64,000 nt of DNA from Pseudomonas sp. W4I3 (GCF_030816195.1 NZ_JAUSXS010000001.1:1263501-1327500); one strand, 5' to 3'. Shown: positions 28,050-39,009, counted from the first letter of the stretch. Notes: generated by a model not told the origin, from the sequence alone. Translations and numbers: made by a program.

Positions 28050-29264
28050 TCACTCCTTGCTGGATAGGGCAGGTACTTTGAAAACGTGACGCAAATAGGC
28101 GACGAAATTCGGGTCGGTGCAGTGGGTCTTGCCCGCTTCGTCGGAGATCTTGGCGACGGGCTGGCCATTGCAGGCGGTCATTTTAAGCACGATGCTCATC
28201 GGTTCCACCCCTGGAATATCGCAGGTCAGGTTGGTGCCGATGCCAAAGCTCACATTGATGCGGCCACGCAGCGCGCGGAAAATCTCCAGGGCCTTGGGCA
28301 GCGTCAGGCTGTCGGAGAACACCAAGGTCTTGCTCATCGGCTCGATGCCCAGCTTGTGGTAATGGGCGATGGCTTTTTCCGCCCACTGCACAGGGTCGCC
28401 GGAATCGTGGCGCAGGCCATCGAACAGCTTGGCGAAGTACAGATCGAAGTCGCCGAGGAACGCATCGGTAGTGATGCAGTCGGTCAGGGCGATGCCCAGC
28501 AGGCCTCGGTATTCGCGTACCCAGCAATCGAGGGCGGCGATCTGGCTGTCTATCAGGCGCGGGCCGAGTTGTTGGTGGGCCATGATCCATTCATGGGCCA
28601 TGGTGCCCAGCGGCTTCATGTCGAATTCGCGGGCCAGGTGCACGTTGCTGGTGCCGACAAAACGCCCGGGGAAATCGTGCTTGAGTACGCTGACCACTTC
28701 TTCCTGCACCCGGTACGAGAAGCGTCGCCGCGTGCCGAAGTCGGCCACTTGCAGCTCCGACAGTTCGTCGCTGCTGGCATTGGCCGTCAGCCAGTCGAAC
28801 TTGCGGTACAGCTGCTCGCGGGCCTGCTCCAGGATCACGGTCTGGTAGCGGTAGCGGTTGCGCACTTCGCTGACGATGGCCAGCATCGGCACTTCAAACA
28901 GGATCACGTGCAGCCACGGCCCGCGCAGGCGGATAAACAGCTCGCCATTTTCGATACCGGTTTGCACATAGCGCAGGTTGAAGCGGAACAGTCCCAGGAA
29001 ACGCAGGAAGTCTGGTTTCATGAAGCTGATGCGTTCCAGGAAGCCCAATTGGTCCGGGCTCAGGCTCAACTCGGCGAGACGCTCGATCTGGTAGCGGATC
29101 TCCGCCAGATAAGGGCGCAGGTCTTCGCTGTTACGGCAACGAAACTCCCATTCAACTTCCACGTTCGGGTAGTTGTGCAGCACCGCCTGCATCATGGTCA
29201 GCTTGTAGAAGTCGGTGTCGAGCAGGTTCTGCACGATGCGATCGGCAAACACACTCTCGCTCAT
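28050..29264 (-). CDS. pncB: Nicotinate phosphoribosyltransferase
   Basis: Converts nicotinate and PRPP to nicotinate mononucleotide, the first step of NAD salvage. 404 residues, with [20 protein letters not shown] at the N-terminus and the substrate loop around [15 protein letters not shown], whose His is the likely phosphorylated residue. The ATG at 29264 follows GGAG at good spacing; the frame extends 16 codons upstream through unlikely sequence ([12 protein letters not shown]). Operon with nadE. Confidence 0.95.
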   Translation of the reverse strand: MSESVFADRIVQNLLDTDFYKLTMMQAVLHNYPNVEVEWEFRCRNSEDLRPYLAEIRYQIERLAELSLSPDQLGFLERISFMKPDFLRFLGLFRFNLRYVQTGIENGELFIRLRGPWLHVILFEVPMLAIVSEVRNRYRYQTVILEQAREQLYRKFDWLTANASSDELSELQVADFGTRRRFSYRVQEEVVSVLKHDFPGRFVGTSNVHLAREFDMKPLGTMAHEWIMAHQQLGPRLIDSQIAALDCWVREYRGLLGIALTDCITTDAFLGDFDLYFAKLFDGLRHDSGDPVQWAEKAIAHYHKLGIEPMSKTLVFSDSLTLPKALEIFRALRGRINVSFGIGTNLTCDIPGVEPMSIVLKMTACNGQPVAKISDEAGKTHCTDPNFVAYLRHVFKVPALSSKE

Positions 29265-29388
29265 AACGGGAATCTCCAGACGGCTCGGCGATGGGCGCCG
29301 GCCTTTACGCACGATTGGGGTAGGGGGCTAGTGGCGCATAGACCCGTGGGGTTTTGCCAGTGATTTTTTTGCCAAGGCCACTGGCGCC

Positions 29389-29456
29389 ATCGGGAGCAAG
29401 CCCCCTCCCACAGGTTGGAATGCATTTCAAAATGTGGGAGGGGGCTTGCTCCCCAT
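29389..29456. repeat. Family A REP pair, short form (A6)
   Basis: ATCGGGAGC..CTCCCAC - spacer TTGGAATGCATTTCAAA - GTGGGAG..CTCCCCAT. Upstream of pncB and downstream of the broken lysR. One terminal base differs (CCCCAT for CCCGAT). Confidence 0.85.
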
Positions 29457-29472
29457 GGCGATATTCCAGGCA

Positions 29473-30364
29473 CTAGATAACCTGCTCCATCATCCACTTC
29501 ACAAATTCGCGCACCTTCGGCACTTCCGCCGCGTGCTCCGGATAAGCCAGGTAATAGGCATCCTGACTCGGCATCGCATGCTGCCAGGGAATCACCAGCT
29601 TGCCGTCGGCCAGTTCCTCTTCCACCAGAAACCTAGGCAGCAGCGCCACGCCGCAGCCGACCTGCGCCGCGCGGATGCACATATAAAAGGTGTCAAAACG
29701 CGGCCCGTGGTAACTGTGCTCGGTGTGCAAACCCTGGCTGGCGAACCAGTCATGCCAGCCCTGGGGGCGCGAGGCGTTTTGCAGCAGCACCAGCTCGCTC
29801 AGTTGGGTGGGGTCGCTGAACGGCGTGGCCGGCAGGCTCTCTGGCGAACATACCGGTACAAGCTCTTCGCTGAACAACCTCAGGCTCTCGGTGCCGGGGC
29901 GTGAACCCTGGCCGAAATAAAACGCCAGGTCGGCCTTGCCTTGCAGCAGTTCATCCGGTTCCATGCTCGTTGCACAGGTCCAGATGGATCTGTGGATGAC
30001 GCAGACGCCAGCCCTTGAGGCGCGGCACCAGCCAGCGTGCGCCGAAGGTGTAGGGCGTGGACACACGCAGTACTTCGGTTTCGCCGCCATAGGAGCGCAG
30101 GTAGTGGGTGGACATCTCCACTTGGGTGAGGATCTTGCGCACTTCCACCAGGTACAAGTCGCCCGCCGGGGTCATCTGCAAGCGGCGCCGCACTCGGCGA
30201 AACAGCAGGTGTTGCAGCAATTCTTCCAACTGCGCCACCTGTTTGCTCACCGCGCTTTGCGTGAGGTTCAGTTCCTCGGCGGCGCGGGTGAAGCTCAGAT
30301 GGCGGGTGGCGGCTTCGAAACACTGCAGCGCAGTGATCGAGGGCAAATGTCTTCTGTTCAGCAC
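29473..30364 (-). pseudogene. LysR-family regulator of the ama genes, frameshifted
   Basis: DNA-binding regulator, probably of the divergent amaB/amaA genes. The N-terminal part, from a GTG at 30364 preceded by GAGG, reads LNRRHLPSITALQCFEAATR with the HTH segment LSFTRAAEELNLTQSAVSKQ, and stops at 29951. The C-terminal effector domain (MEPDELLQGKADLAFYFGQG to VREFVKWMMEQVI) is in another frame. The frames meet around 29960-29972, within a run reading GACCTGTGCAACGAGCATGG on the minus strand; a single-base change would restore one protein of about 296 residues. Either a genuine loss of function or a sequencing error. Both halves are otherwise intact, implying a recent event. Confidence 0.85.
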
Positions 30365-30518
30365 GGCCTGCCTCTTTTTATTCTTTGCATGAATAAACGG
30401 AATGATATCTCGCCTAATCGTCGTTTGTTGGCAAGTCTTGGGCCAGCTACAAATAAGGCCTGGATCGCCGTGCCGGGCGCGGCGCACATTTTTCTGCTTG
30501 TGATTGAAGGAGTGACCC

Positions 30519-32009
30519 ATGGTTGCCGCATTGCTTGACCGTCTCGGGGTAAACCCGGCGCTGTACCAGGCGGGCACACAGCCCGTGCATTCGCCGATCG
30601 ATGGCAGCCGCATCGGCAGCGTGCACTGGGAAGGCGCCGCCGAGGTGGAGCAGCAGGTCAGTCGCGCCGAGCATGCATTCGAGGCCTGGCGCAAAGTACC
30701 GGCCCCGCGTCGCGGCGAGCTGGTGCGCCAGTTCGGCGATGTGTTGCGCCAGTACAAGGCCGACCTGGGCGAGCTGGTCTCCTGGGAAGCCGGCAAGATC
30801 ACCCAGGAAGGCCTTGGCGAAGTGCAGGAAATGATCGACATCTGCGACTTCGCCGTCGGTTTGTCGCGTCAGCTCTACGGCTTGACCATTGCTTCCGAAC
30901 GCCCGGGCCACCATATGCGTGAAACCTGGCACCCGCTGGGCGTGGTCGGCGTGATCAGCGCGTTCAACTTCCCGGTCGCCGTGTGGGCGTGGAATACCAC
31001 GCTGGCGCTGGTGTGCGGCAATGCGGTGATCTGGAAGCCGTCGGAAAAGACCCCGCTCACCGCGCTGGCCTGCCAGGCGTTGTTTGAGCGCGTGTTGAAG
31101 AACTTCAAGGACGCACCGCCGTACCTCAGCCAAGTGATTATCGGCGGCCGCGACGCCGGCGCCGCGCTGGTGGATGACCCGCGCGTGGCGCTGATCAGCG
31201 CCACCGGCAGCACCCGCATGGGCCGCGAAGTGGCGCCCAAAGTCGCCGCGCGCTTTGCCCGCAGCATCCTCGAACTGGGCGGCAACAACGCGATGATCCT
31301 CGGCCCAAGCGCCGACCTGGACATGGCCGTGCGCGCCATCCTGTTCAGTGCGGTCGGCACCGCCGGCCAGCGTTGCACCACCCTGCGCCGACTGATCGCC
31401 CACGAATCGGTCAAGGCCGAAATCGTCACCCGCCTCAAGGCCGCCTACGCCAAGGTGCGCATCGGCCACCCGCTGGAAGGCAACCTGATCGGCCCGCTGA
31501 TCGACAAGCACGGCTTCGACAACATGCAGGACGCGCTGGAGCAAGCCCTGAGCGAGGGCGGCAAGGTGTTCGGCGGCAAGCGCCAGCTCGAAGACCAGTT
31601 TCCCAACGCTTACTACGTGTCGCCGGCGATTGTGGAAATGCCCGAACAGAGCGACGTGGTGTGCACCGAAACCTTCGCACCGATTCTGTATGTGATCGGC
31701 TACACCGACTTCGCCGAAGCCCTGCGCCTGAACAACGCAGTGCCACAAGGCTTGTCGTCGTGCATTTTCACCACTGACGTGCGCGAAGCCGAGCAGTTCA
31801 TGTCGGCGGTGGGCAGTGACTGCGGCATTGCCAACGTCAACATCGGCCCGAGTGGTGCCGAAATTGGCGGTGCGTTCGGCGGCGAGAAAGAGACCGGCGG
31901 CGGGCGTGAATCAGGCTCGGATGCATGGCGCGGGTATATGCGTCGCCAGACCAATACCGTGAACTACTCGCTGGAATTGCCATTGGCCCAAGGCATCACG
32001 TTCGACTGA
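30519..32009 (+). CDS. amaB: L-piperidine-6-carboxylate / alpha-aminoadipate semialdehyde dehydrogenase AmaB
   Basis: ALDH7-type NAD-dependent aldehyde dehydrogenase that oxidises alpha-aminoadipate semialdehyde to alpha-aminoadipate in lysine/pipecolate catabolism. 496 residues, with the Rossmann segment ATGSTRMGREVAPKVA, glutamate in LELGGNNAMI and catalytic Cys in GTAGQRCTTLRR. The C-terminal FGGEKETGGGRESGSDAWRG is typical of ALDH7. The specific assignment rests on adjacency to an AmaA-like oxidase and a divergent LysR gene, the P. putida arrangement. Confidence 0.9.
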   Translation: MVAALLDRLGVNPALYQAGTQPVHSPIDGSRIGSVHWEGAAEVEQQVSRAEHAFEAWRKVPAPRRGELVRQFGDVLRQYKADLGELVSWEAGKITQEGLGEVQEMIDICDFAVGLSRQLYGLTIASERPGHHMRETWHPLGVVGVISAFNFPVAVWAWNTTLALVCGNAVIWKPSEKTPLTALACQALFERVLKNFKDAPPYLSQVIIGGRDAGAALVDDPRVALISATGSTRMGREVAPKVAARFARSILELGGNNAMILGPSADLDMAVRAILFSAVGTAGQRCTTLRRLIAHESVKAEIVTRLKAAYAKVRIGHPLEGNLIGPLIDKHGFDNMQDALEQALSEGGKVFGGKRQLEDQFPNAYYVSPAIVEMPEQSDVVCTETFAPILYVIGYTDFAEALRLNNAVPQGLSSCIFTTDVREAEQFMSAVGSDCGIANVNIGPSGAEIGGAFGGEKETGGGRESGSDAWRGYMRRQTNTVNYSLELPLAQGITFD

Positions 32010-32032
32010 AGCCTCAAGTCGAAGTGAAGGCA

Positions 32033-32123
32033 ATGTGGGAGGGGGCTTGCCCCCGATAGCGGTGGGTCAGCTGTGTATTGGTTGGCTGACACGCCGCCAT
32101 CGGGAGCAAGCCCCCTCCCACAG
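32033..32123. repeat. Family A REPIN, long form (A7)
   Basis: GTGGGAG..CCCGATAGCGGTGGGTCAG ... GGCTGACACGCCGCC - ATCGGGAGC..CTCCCAC. It separates amaB from amaA within the same transcription direction. The right arm has the GGGAGC variant. Confidence 0.88.
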
Positions 32124-32179
32124 GGGATTTCATTTGTACTTCAAGGTTGTTGTTTGTTGGGTCTCATCGGAGTCTGGCA

Positions 32180-33463
32180 ATGGCACTACGTGAAACATGT
32201 TTGTGGGAACACCTCACCCCCAGCCGTCCGGATCGCGCCGCGCTCAAGGGCGAGATCAAGGCGGATGTGTGCGTGATCGGCGCCGGTATCACCGGTTTGT
32301 CGGCAGCTATTCATTTGCTCGAGCAGGGCAAAAGCGTCGTCGTGCTGGAGGCCCATCGCACCGGGCACGGCGGTTCGGGGCGCAACGTCGGGCTGGTCAA
32401 CGCTGGCCTGTGGATCCCGCCGGACGAGATCGAAGCCGGTTTCGGCGAAGCCGTGGGCAGTCAGCTTAATCGCATGCTCGGCGCTGCCCCGGCGCTGGTC
32501 TTCAGCCTGATCGACAAATACAACATCGACTGCCAATTGCGCCGCGAGGGCACCTTGCACATGGCGCACAACGCTCGCGGCGAGGCGGATTTGCGCAGTC
32601 GTGAAGAACAGTGGAAGCGCCGGGGCGCGCCGGTCGAGTTGCTGACCGGGCAAGCGTGCGAGCAAGCCACCGGCACCACCAAAATCGCCGCCGCGTTGCT
32701 GGACCGACGCGCCGGCACCTTGAACCCGATGGCCTACACCAGTGGCTTGGCGAATGCGGCCGTCGGATTGGGCGGGCAGTTATTCGATCACTCTCCTGTC
32801 ACCCAGCTTGAGCGCCAGGGCTCCGACTGGCTGGTGCAGACGGCCCGAGGCGCGGTGCGCGCCGCACAAGTGGTGATCGCCTCCAATGCCTACACCGAAG
32901 GCGAATGGACCGAGCTGCGCCGTAACTTCTTCCCCGGTTATTACTATCAGGTCGCGTCGGCGCCGCTCATCGATGAAGCCGCCGCGCGCATCCTGCCTGG
33001 CGGCCAGGGCTCATGGGACACGCGCCAGGTGCTGAGCAGCATTCGCCGGGACGCTGAGGGTCGCCTGTTGCTCGGCAGCCTGGGCAACGGCAACCAGAAA
33101 CCGGCCTGGTTCCTCAAGGCGTGGGCCGATCGAGTGCAGCAGCACTACTTCCCGTACCTCAAATCGGTGCAGTGGGAATACACCTGGACCGGCTGCATCG
33201 CTTTTACGCCCGATCACCTGATGCGCTTGTTCGAGCCGGCGCCCGGGCTGGTGGCAGTCACCGGTTATAACGGACGCGGGGTAACCACCGGCAGCGTGGT
33301 CGGCAAAGCGTTCGCCGACTACTTGTGTCACCAGAATCCCCAAGCGCTGCCGATCCCCTTTGCCCCGATGCAACCCTTGTCGGGCGCAGGCCTGCGCAGT
33401 TGCCTGTATGAAGCTGGCTTTTCTCTGTATCACGCGGGCCAATGCCTGCGGATCGTGATCTGA
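32180..33463 (+). CDS. amaA: L-pipecolate oxidase AmaA (FAD-dependent)
   Basis: DAO-family flavoprotein that oxidises L-pipecolate to piperidine-6-carboxylate, feeding AmaB. 427 residues. The dinucleotide-binding motif VCVIGAGITGLSAAIHLLEQ lies about residues 32-51, with GGSGRNVGLVNAG after it and the C-terminal FAD contact GYNGRGVTTGSVVGK. The ATG at 32180 with CGGAG upstream was preferred over the frame opening 11 codons earlier. No signal peptide; members of this family often attach to the inner membrane. Assignment depends on the amaB neighbour. Confidence 0.87.
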   Translation: MALRETCLWEHLTPSRPDRAALKGEIKADVCVIGAGITGLSAAIHLLEQGKSVVVLEAHRTGHGGSGRNVGLVNAGLWIPPDEIEAGFGEAVGSQLNRMLGAAPALVFSLIDKYNIDCQLRREGTLHMAHNARGEADLRSREEQWKRRGAPVELLTGQACEQATGTTKIAAALLDRRAGTLNPMAYTSGLANAAVGLGGQLFDHSPVTQLERQGSDWLVQTARGAVRAAQVVIASNAYTEGEWTELRRNFFPGYYYQVASAPLIDEAAARILPGGQGSWDTRQVLSSIRRDAEGRLLLGSLGNGNQKPAWFLKAWADRVQQHYFPYLKSVQWEYTWTGCIAFTPDHLMRLFEPAPGLVAVTGYNGRGVTTGSVVGKAFADYLCHQNPQALPIPFAPMQPLSGAGLRSCLYEAGFSLYHAGQCLRIVI

Positions 33464-33483
33464 TCCGCGAAATAGCGCGCAGA

Positions 33484-33506
33484 AGCCGGCATTTTCTTAG
33501 CCGGCT
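33484..33506 (+). terminator. Hairpin after amaA
   Basis: AGCCGGC - 9 bases - GCCGGCT, 20 bases after the amaA stop, with no T-run; a weak or rho-assisted terminator. Confidence 0.45.
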
Positions 33507-33540
33507 ATCCATCTGTATTGGTGCAAGTCGTAGCAATCGC

Positions 33541-33555
33541 GCACTGTAAATGTGC
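33541..33555. promoter_or_regulatory. NtrC-like enhancer site upstream of braC
   Basis: GCAC-TGTAAAT-GTGC, flanked by C and A, matches the GCAC-N7-GTGC layout of NtrC sites. It lies about 200 bases upstream of the sigma-54 promoter, a usual enhancer distance. Confidence 0.5.
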
Positions 33556-33752
33556 AGTTCCGTTACGCACAGGGTTACAGGTCGCGGAGCTGTCGTTTAT
33601 CGCTACGGTTGCAGGTTCCCTCGTTCGTGGTTGTACTTTTTTCGCTTGCTGGTTGCACCTGTCGAGGCTAGACGGTTGCACGTACTGGCAAAAGGACTCT
33701 AAACGCCTGTAATAACAATGACACCGTGTCTTTTTGAAGAATAAAAACGTAA

Positions 33753-33768
33753 TGGCACGCGGCTTGCT
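33753..33768 (+). promoter_or_regulatory. Sigma-54 promoter of the branched-chain amino-acid transporter
   Basis: TGGCACGCGGCTTGCT is an exact match to TGGCAC-N5-TTGCW with GG-N10-GC spacing, about 70 bases before the braC start. An AT-rich region precedes it. Confidence 0.82.
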
Positions 33769-33837
33769 CTGAGCTTTCGCTGAAAGGTTTGAATGCAAGT
33801 TGTCGTGCCAAAAATCAAAAATATCGGAGCACCACTC

Positions 33838-34974
33838 ATGTCCCAGACGTTTTACAAGAAAGGTTTTCTGGCCCTCGCCGTTGCAGCGGCGCTGGGTGTT
33901 TCTACGTTTGTTCAAGCTGATGTGAAAATTGGTGTGGCAGGCCCTATGACGGGCGCCAACGCCGCTTTCGGTGAGCAGTACATGAAGGGTGCCCAGGCGG
34001 CAGCCGATGAGGTCAACAAGGCGGGTGGCATCAACGGCGAGAAGATCGTATTGGTGGCCGGCGATGACGCCTGCGAGCCAAAACAGGCAGTGGCGGTGGC
34101 CAACCGTCTGGCCGACCAGGACAAAGTGATCGGCGTGGTCGGGCACTTCTGCTCGTCCAACACCATCCCGGCGTCCGAGGTGTATGACGAAGCAGGCATC
34201 ATCGCAATCACCCCGGGCTCTACCAACCCACAGGTGACCGAGCGCGGCCTGGGCGCCATGTTCCGCATGTGCGGGCGTGACGACCAGCAAGGCATCGTTG
34301 CCGGCGACTACATCGTCGACGTGCTCAAGGGCAAGAAAGTCGCGGTCATCAACGACAAGGACACCTACGGCAAAGGCCTGGCCGACGCCACCGCGGCTCA
34401 GTTGACCAAGCGCGGCGTGAAGCCGGTGCTGGAAGAAGGCCTGACCCGTGGCGAGAAAGACTTCAGCGCGCTGGTCACCAAGATCCGTTCCCTGGGCGCC
34501 GACGTTGTGTACTTCGGTGGCCTGCACCCTGAAGCCGGCCCGCTGGTTCGCCAGATCCGTGAAGCCGGCCTGAAAGACGTCAAGTTCATGTCCGATGACG
34601 GCGTGGTCACCGACGAACTGGTGGCGACCGCCGGTGGTGCGCAGTACGTGGATGGCGTGTACATGACCTTCGGCGCCGATCCGCGCCTGCTGCCGGACAG
34701 CAAGGCCGTGGTGGAACAATTCCGCAAAAACGGCACCGAGCCGGAAGGCTACACCCTGTACGCCTACGCCTCGATCCAGGCCCTGGCTGCCGGCTTCAAC
34801 GGTGCCAAGTCCAACAAGGGCGAGGATGCTGCCAAGTGGTTGAAGGCTCACCCGGTTAAAACCGTCATGGGCGAAAAAGCCTGGGATGCCAAGGGCGACC
34901 TGAAAATCTCTGACTACGTGGTTTACCAGTGGGATAAAGACGGTAAATACCACCAGTTGGAAAAGCAGAAGTAA
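33838..34974 (+). CDS. braC: Branched-chain amino-acid binding protein (BraC/LivK type)
   Basis: Periplasmic high-affinity receptor for Leu/Ile/Val (and Ala/Thr in P. aeruginosa BraC). 378 residues: a signal peptide with cleavage after STFVQA (about residue 26), then DVKIGVAGPMTGANAAFGEQ, a paired-Cys region (DDACEP..HFCSSNTIPAS) and the type I periplasmic-binding fold. The start at 33838 has CGGAG about eight bases upstream; the 15-codon upstream extension lacks a ribosome site. First gene of a five-gene transporter operon driven by a sigma-54 promoter and separated from livH by a family B repeat. Confidence 0.94.
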   Translation: MSQTFYKKGFLALAVAAALGVSTFVQADVKIGVAGPMTGANAAFGEQYMKGAQAAADEVNKAGGINGEKIVLVAGDDACEPKQAVAVANRLADQDKVIGVVGHFCSSNTIPASEVYDEAGIIAITPGSTNPQVTERGLGAMFRMCGRDDQQGIVAGDYIVDVLKGKKVAVINDKDTYGKGLADATAAQLTKRGVKPVLEEGLTRGEKDFSALVTKIRSLGADVVYFGGLHPEAGPLVRQIREAGLKDVKFMSDDGVVTDELVATAGGAQYVDGVYMTFGADPRLLPDSKAVVEQFRKNGTEPEGYTLYAYASIQALAAGFNGAKSNKGEDAAKWLKAHPVKTVMGEKAWDAKGDLKISDYVVYQWDKDGKYHQLEKQK

Positions 34975-34997
34975 GCCGAACTGAATGCGGCACCTCT

Positions 34998-35095
34998 GTA
35001 GGAGCGAGCTTGCTCGCGAAAAACCCGAGAGCGACGCGGGCATTCAGGATGCCCGCGTCATCGTTGACGTTCTTCGCGAGCAAGCTCGCTCCTAC
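34998..35095. repeat. Family B REPIN (B2)
   Basis: Complete inverted pair between braC and livH. The inner region has its own near-palindrome GACGCGGGCATTC - AGGATGCCCGCGTC. It can form a stable mRNA hairpin after braC. Confidence 0.9.
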
Positions 35096-35179
35096 AGGGG
35101 ATGTTGCCAAGCCTCTGTTTTCCTCCAGAAGCGCCGCACACCCACCAGTGTGCAGGTGCTCACCGCGTGAGATTGCGTT

Positions 35180-36094
35180 ATGGATGGTATTTTCCTGCAG
35201 CAACTGGTCAATGGCCTGACCCTCGGGTCGGTCTATGGCCTGATCGCCATCGGCTACACAATGGTCTATGGCATCATTGGCATGATCAACTTCGCCCACG
35301 GCGAGGTTTATATGATTTCCGCTTACCTCGCGGCGATCAGTCTGGCACTGCTGGCTTACTTCGGCATCGAATCCTTCCCGCTGCTCATTCTCGGCACCCT
35401 GATCTTCACTGTTGTCGTCACCGGCGTGTACGGCTGGGTCATCGAGCGTGTTGCCTACAAACCGCTGCGTAACTCCACCCGACTGGCTCCGCTGATCAGC
35501 GCCATCGGCATTTCGCTGATCCTGCAGAACTACGCGCAGATCGCCCAGGGCGCCAAGCAACAAGGCATTCCCACCCTGCTGGCCGGCGCCTGGCGCGTCG
35601 ATATCGGCACCGGGTTCGTACAACTGACCTACACCAAAGTGTTCATCCTCGTGGCGGCATTCGCCGGCATGGCGTTGCTCACCTACATCATCAAATACAC
35701 CAAGCTTGGCCGCATGTGCCGGGCCACCCAGCAAGACCGCAAGATGGCCTCGATCCTGGGCATCAACACCGACCGCGTGATCTCCTACGTATTCGTCATC
35801 GGTGCCGCCATGGCCGCGCTGGCCGGCGTGCTGATCACCCTCAATTACGGCACCTTCGACTTCTATGCCGGCTTCATCATCGGCATCAAGGCATTTACCG
35901 CAGCGGTACTCGGCGGCATCGGCTCCCTGCCTGGGGCGATGCTCGGCGGGATCATCCTGGGTATTTCCGAGTCGCTGTTCTCGGGGTTGATCAACTCCGA
36001 CTACAAAGACGTGTTCAGTTTCTCCCTGCTGGTGGTGATTCTGATTTTCCGTCCCCAGGGCCTGCTTGGTCGCCCACTCGTGGCGAAGGTGTAA
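35180..36094 (+). CDS. livH: Branched-chain amino-acid ABC permease LivH/BraD
   Basis: Inner-membrane permease, 304 residues with about eight hydrophobic segments. The family signature MVYGIIGMINFAHGEVYMI is near the N-terminus, and the EAA-like GIKAFTAAVLGGIGSLPGAM loop near the C-terminus. Forms the channel with LivM. Two bases separate its stop from the livM ATG. Confidence 0.94.
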   Translation: MDGIFLQQLVNGLTLGSVYGLIAIGYTMVYGIIGMINFAHGEVYMISAYLAAISLALLAYFGIESFPLLILGTLIFTVVVTGVYGWVIERVAYKPLRNSTRLAPLISAIGISLILQNYAQIAQGAKQQGIPTLLAGAWRVDIGTGFVQLTYTKVFILVAAFAGMALLTYIIKYTKLGRMCRATQQDRKMASILGINTDRVISYVFVIGAAMAALAGVLITLNYGTFDFYAGFIIGIKAFTAAVLGGIGSLPGAMLGGIILGISESLFSGLINSDYKDVFSFSLLVVILIFRPQGLLGRPLVAKV

Positions 36095-36096
36095 AC

Positions 36097-37370
<1,274 letters not shown>

Positions 37371-37374
<4 letters not shown>

Positions 37375-38246
37375 GCAAGGAAGTCGTCCTTTCCGTTGAA
37401 CATCTGATGATGCACTTCGGTGGCATCAAGGCCTTGAGCGACGTGAGCCTCAAGGTCAAGCGCAACTCGATCTTCGCCCTGATCGGCCCCAACGGCGCAG
37501 GCAAGACCACCGTGTTCAACTGCCTCACCGGTTTCTACAAAGCCAGTGGCGGCAAGATCGAACTCAACGTGCGTGGCAAGCAGACCAATGTGATCCAGTT
37601 GTTGGGCGAGCGCTTCCAGGCCGCCGATTTCGTGTCGCCGAAAAGCTTCCTCAGCCGGGTGTACTACAAGATGTTCGGCGGCACTCACCTGGTGAACCGC
37701 GCCGGCCTGGCGCGCACCTTCCAGAACATTCGCCTGTTCAAGGAAATGTCGGTGCTGGAAAACCTGCTGGTGGCCCAGCACATGTGGGTCAACCGCAACA
37801 TGCTCGCCGGTATCCTCAACACCAAGGGCTACCGCAAGGCTGAAAGCGATGCGCTCGACCATGCGTTCTACTGGCTGGAAGTGGTGGACCTGGTGGACTG
37901 CGCCAACCGCCTCGCCGGTGAGCTTTCCTACGGCCAGCAGCGCCGCCTGGAAATCGCCCGCGCGATGTGCACGCGACCGCAGATCATCTGCCTGGATGAA
38001 CCGGCAGCCGGCCTCAACCCTCAGGAAACCGAAGCCCTCAGCGCGATGATTCGCCTGCTGCGCGACGAACACGACCTCACAGTGGTGCTGATCGAACACG
38101 ACATGGGCATGGTGATGAGTATTTCCGACCACATCGTGGTGCTGGACCACGGCAACGTGATTGCCGAAGGCGGGCCGGATGCGATCCGCAACGACCCGAA
38201 AGTGATTGCCGCCTACCTGGGCGCGGACGAAGAGGAACTCGTATGA
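37371..38246 (+). CDS. livG: Branched-chain amino-acid ABC ATPase LivG/BraF
   Basis: Cytoplasmic ATPase, 291 residues. Walker A GPNGAGKTTVF near residue 43, signature LSYGQQRRLEIAR, Walker B IICLDEPAAGLNP and the H-loop LIEHDMGMV are intact. It is about 35 residues longer than E. coli LivG because of an insertion between Walker A and the Q-loop (region around NVIQLLGERFQAADFVSPKS). ATGA overlaps couple it to livM and livF. Confidence 0.95.
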
Positions 38247-38959
38247 GCGGGCCTATCCTCGAAATGAAGGACCTGGACGTGTACTACGGCCCGATCCAGG
38301 CCCTGAAGAAAGTCTCGCTGCACATCAACGAAGGCGAGACCGTCAGCCTGATCGGCTCCAACGGCGCGGGCAAATCCACGCTGCTGATGTCGATCTTTGG
38401 CCAGCCACGGGCCGAGTCGGGGCAGATCCTCTACAACGGCGTGGACATTACCCACAAGTCGTCCCACTACATCGCCTCCAACGGCATCGCGCAGTCGCCG
38501 GAAGGGCGGCGGGTATTCCCCGACATGACCGTCGAGGAAAACCTGCTGATGGGCACCATCCCCATTGGCGACAAGTTCGCCCAGGAAGACATGCAGCGCA
38601 TGTTCGAGCTGTTTCCGCGGCTCAAGGAGCGGCGTAACCAGCGCGCGATGACCATGTCCGGCGGCGAACAGCAAATGCTCGCCATCGCCCGCGCACTGAT
38701 GAGCCGGCCCAAGCTGTTGCTGCTCGATGAACCCAGCCTGGGCCTGGCGCCGATTGTGGTGAAGCAGATCTTTTCCACCCTGCGCGAGCTGGCATCCACC
38801 GGGATGACCATCTTTTTGGTGGAGCAGAACGCCAACCACGCCCTGCGCCTGTCGGACCGAGCGTACGTGATGGTCAACGGCGAGATTCGCCTGACGGGCA
38901 CCGGCAAGGAACTGCTGGTAAACGAGGAAGTGCGCAACGCCTACCTCGGCGGCCACTGA
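38243..38959 (+). CDS. livF: Branched-chain amino-acid ABC ATPase LivF/BraG
   Basis: Second ATPase of the transporter, 238 residues, with Walker A GSNGAGKSTLL, signature MSGGEQQMLAIARAL and Walker B LLLLDEPSLGLAP. It starts on an ATGA overlap with livG and is the last gene of the operon; a degenerate family A half-repeat and a family B repeat follow. Confidence 0.95.
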   Translation: MSGPILEMKDLDVYYGPIQALKKVSLHINEGETVSLIGSNGAGKSTLLMSIFGQPRAESGQILYNGVDITHKSSHYIASNGIAQSPEGRRVFPDMTVEENLLMGTIPIGDKFAQEDMQRMFELFPRLKERRNQRAMTMSGGEQQMLAIARALMSRPKLLLLDEPSLGLAPIVVKQIFSTLRELASTGMTIFLVEQNANHALRLSDRAYVMVNGEIRLTGTGKELLVNEEVRNAYLGGH

Positions 38960-38978
38960 TCTAAATACCATGCAGCCC

Positions 38979-39000
38979 CCTGTGGGAGGGGGGCAAGCCC
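38979..39000. repeat. Degenerate family A half-repeat (A8)
   Basis: CTGTGGGAGGGGGGCAAGCC: one REP core whose centre reads GGGCAAGCCC instead of GGGCTTGCCCCC. There is no partner arm. Ten bases later a complete family B element begins. Confidence 0.6.
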
Positions 39001-39009
39001 TAATTTTTC

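Larger units (their letters stand above)
33464..33837. other. Intergenic control region upstream of braC
   Basis: 374 bases without a gene. It contains a post-amaA hairpin, an NtrC-like inverted repeat and a sigma-54 promoter listed separately. Several other GTGC/GCAC half-sites are scattered between 33530 and 33690. Confidence 0.7.
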
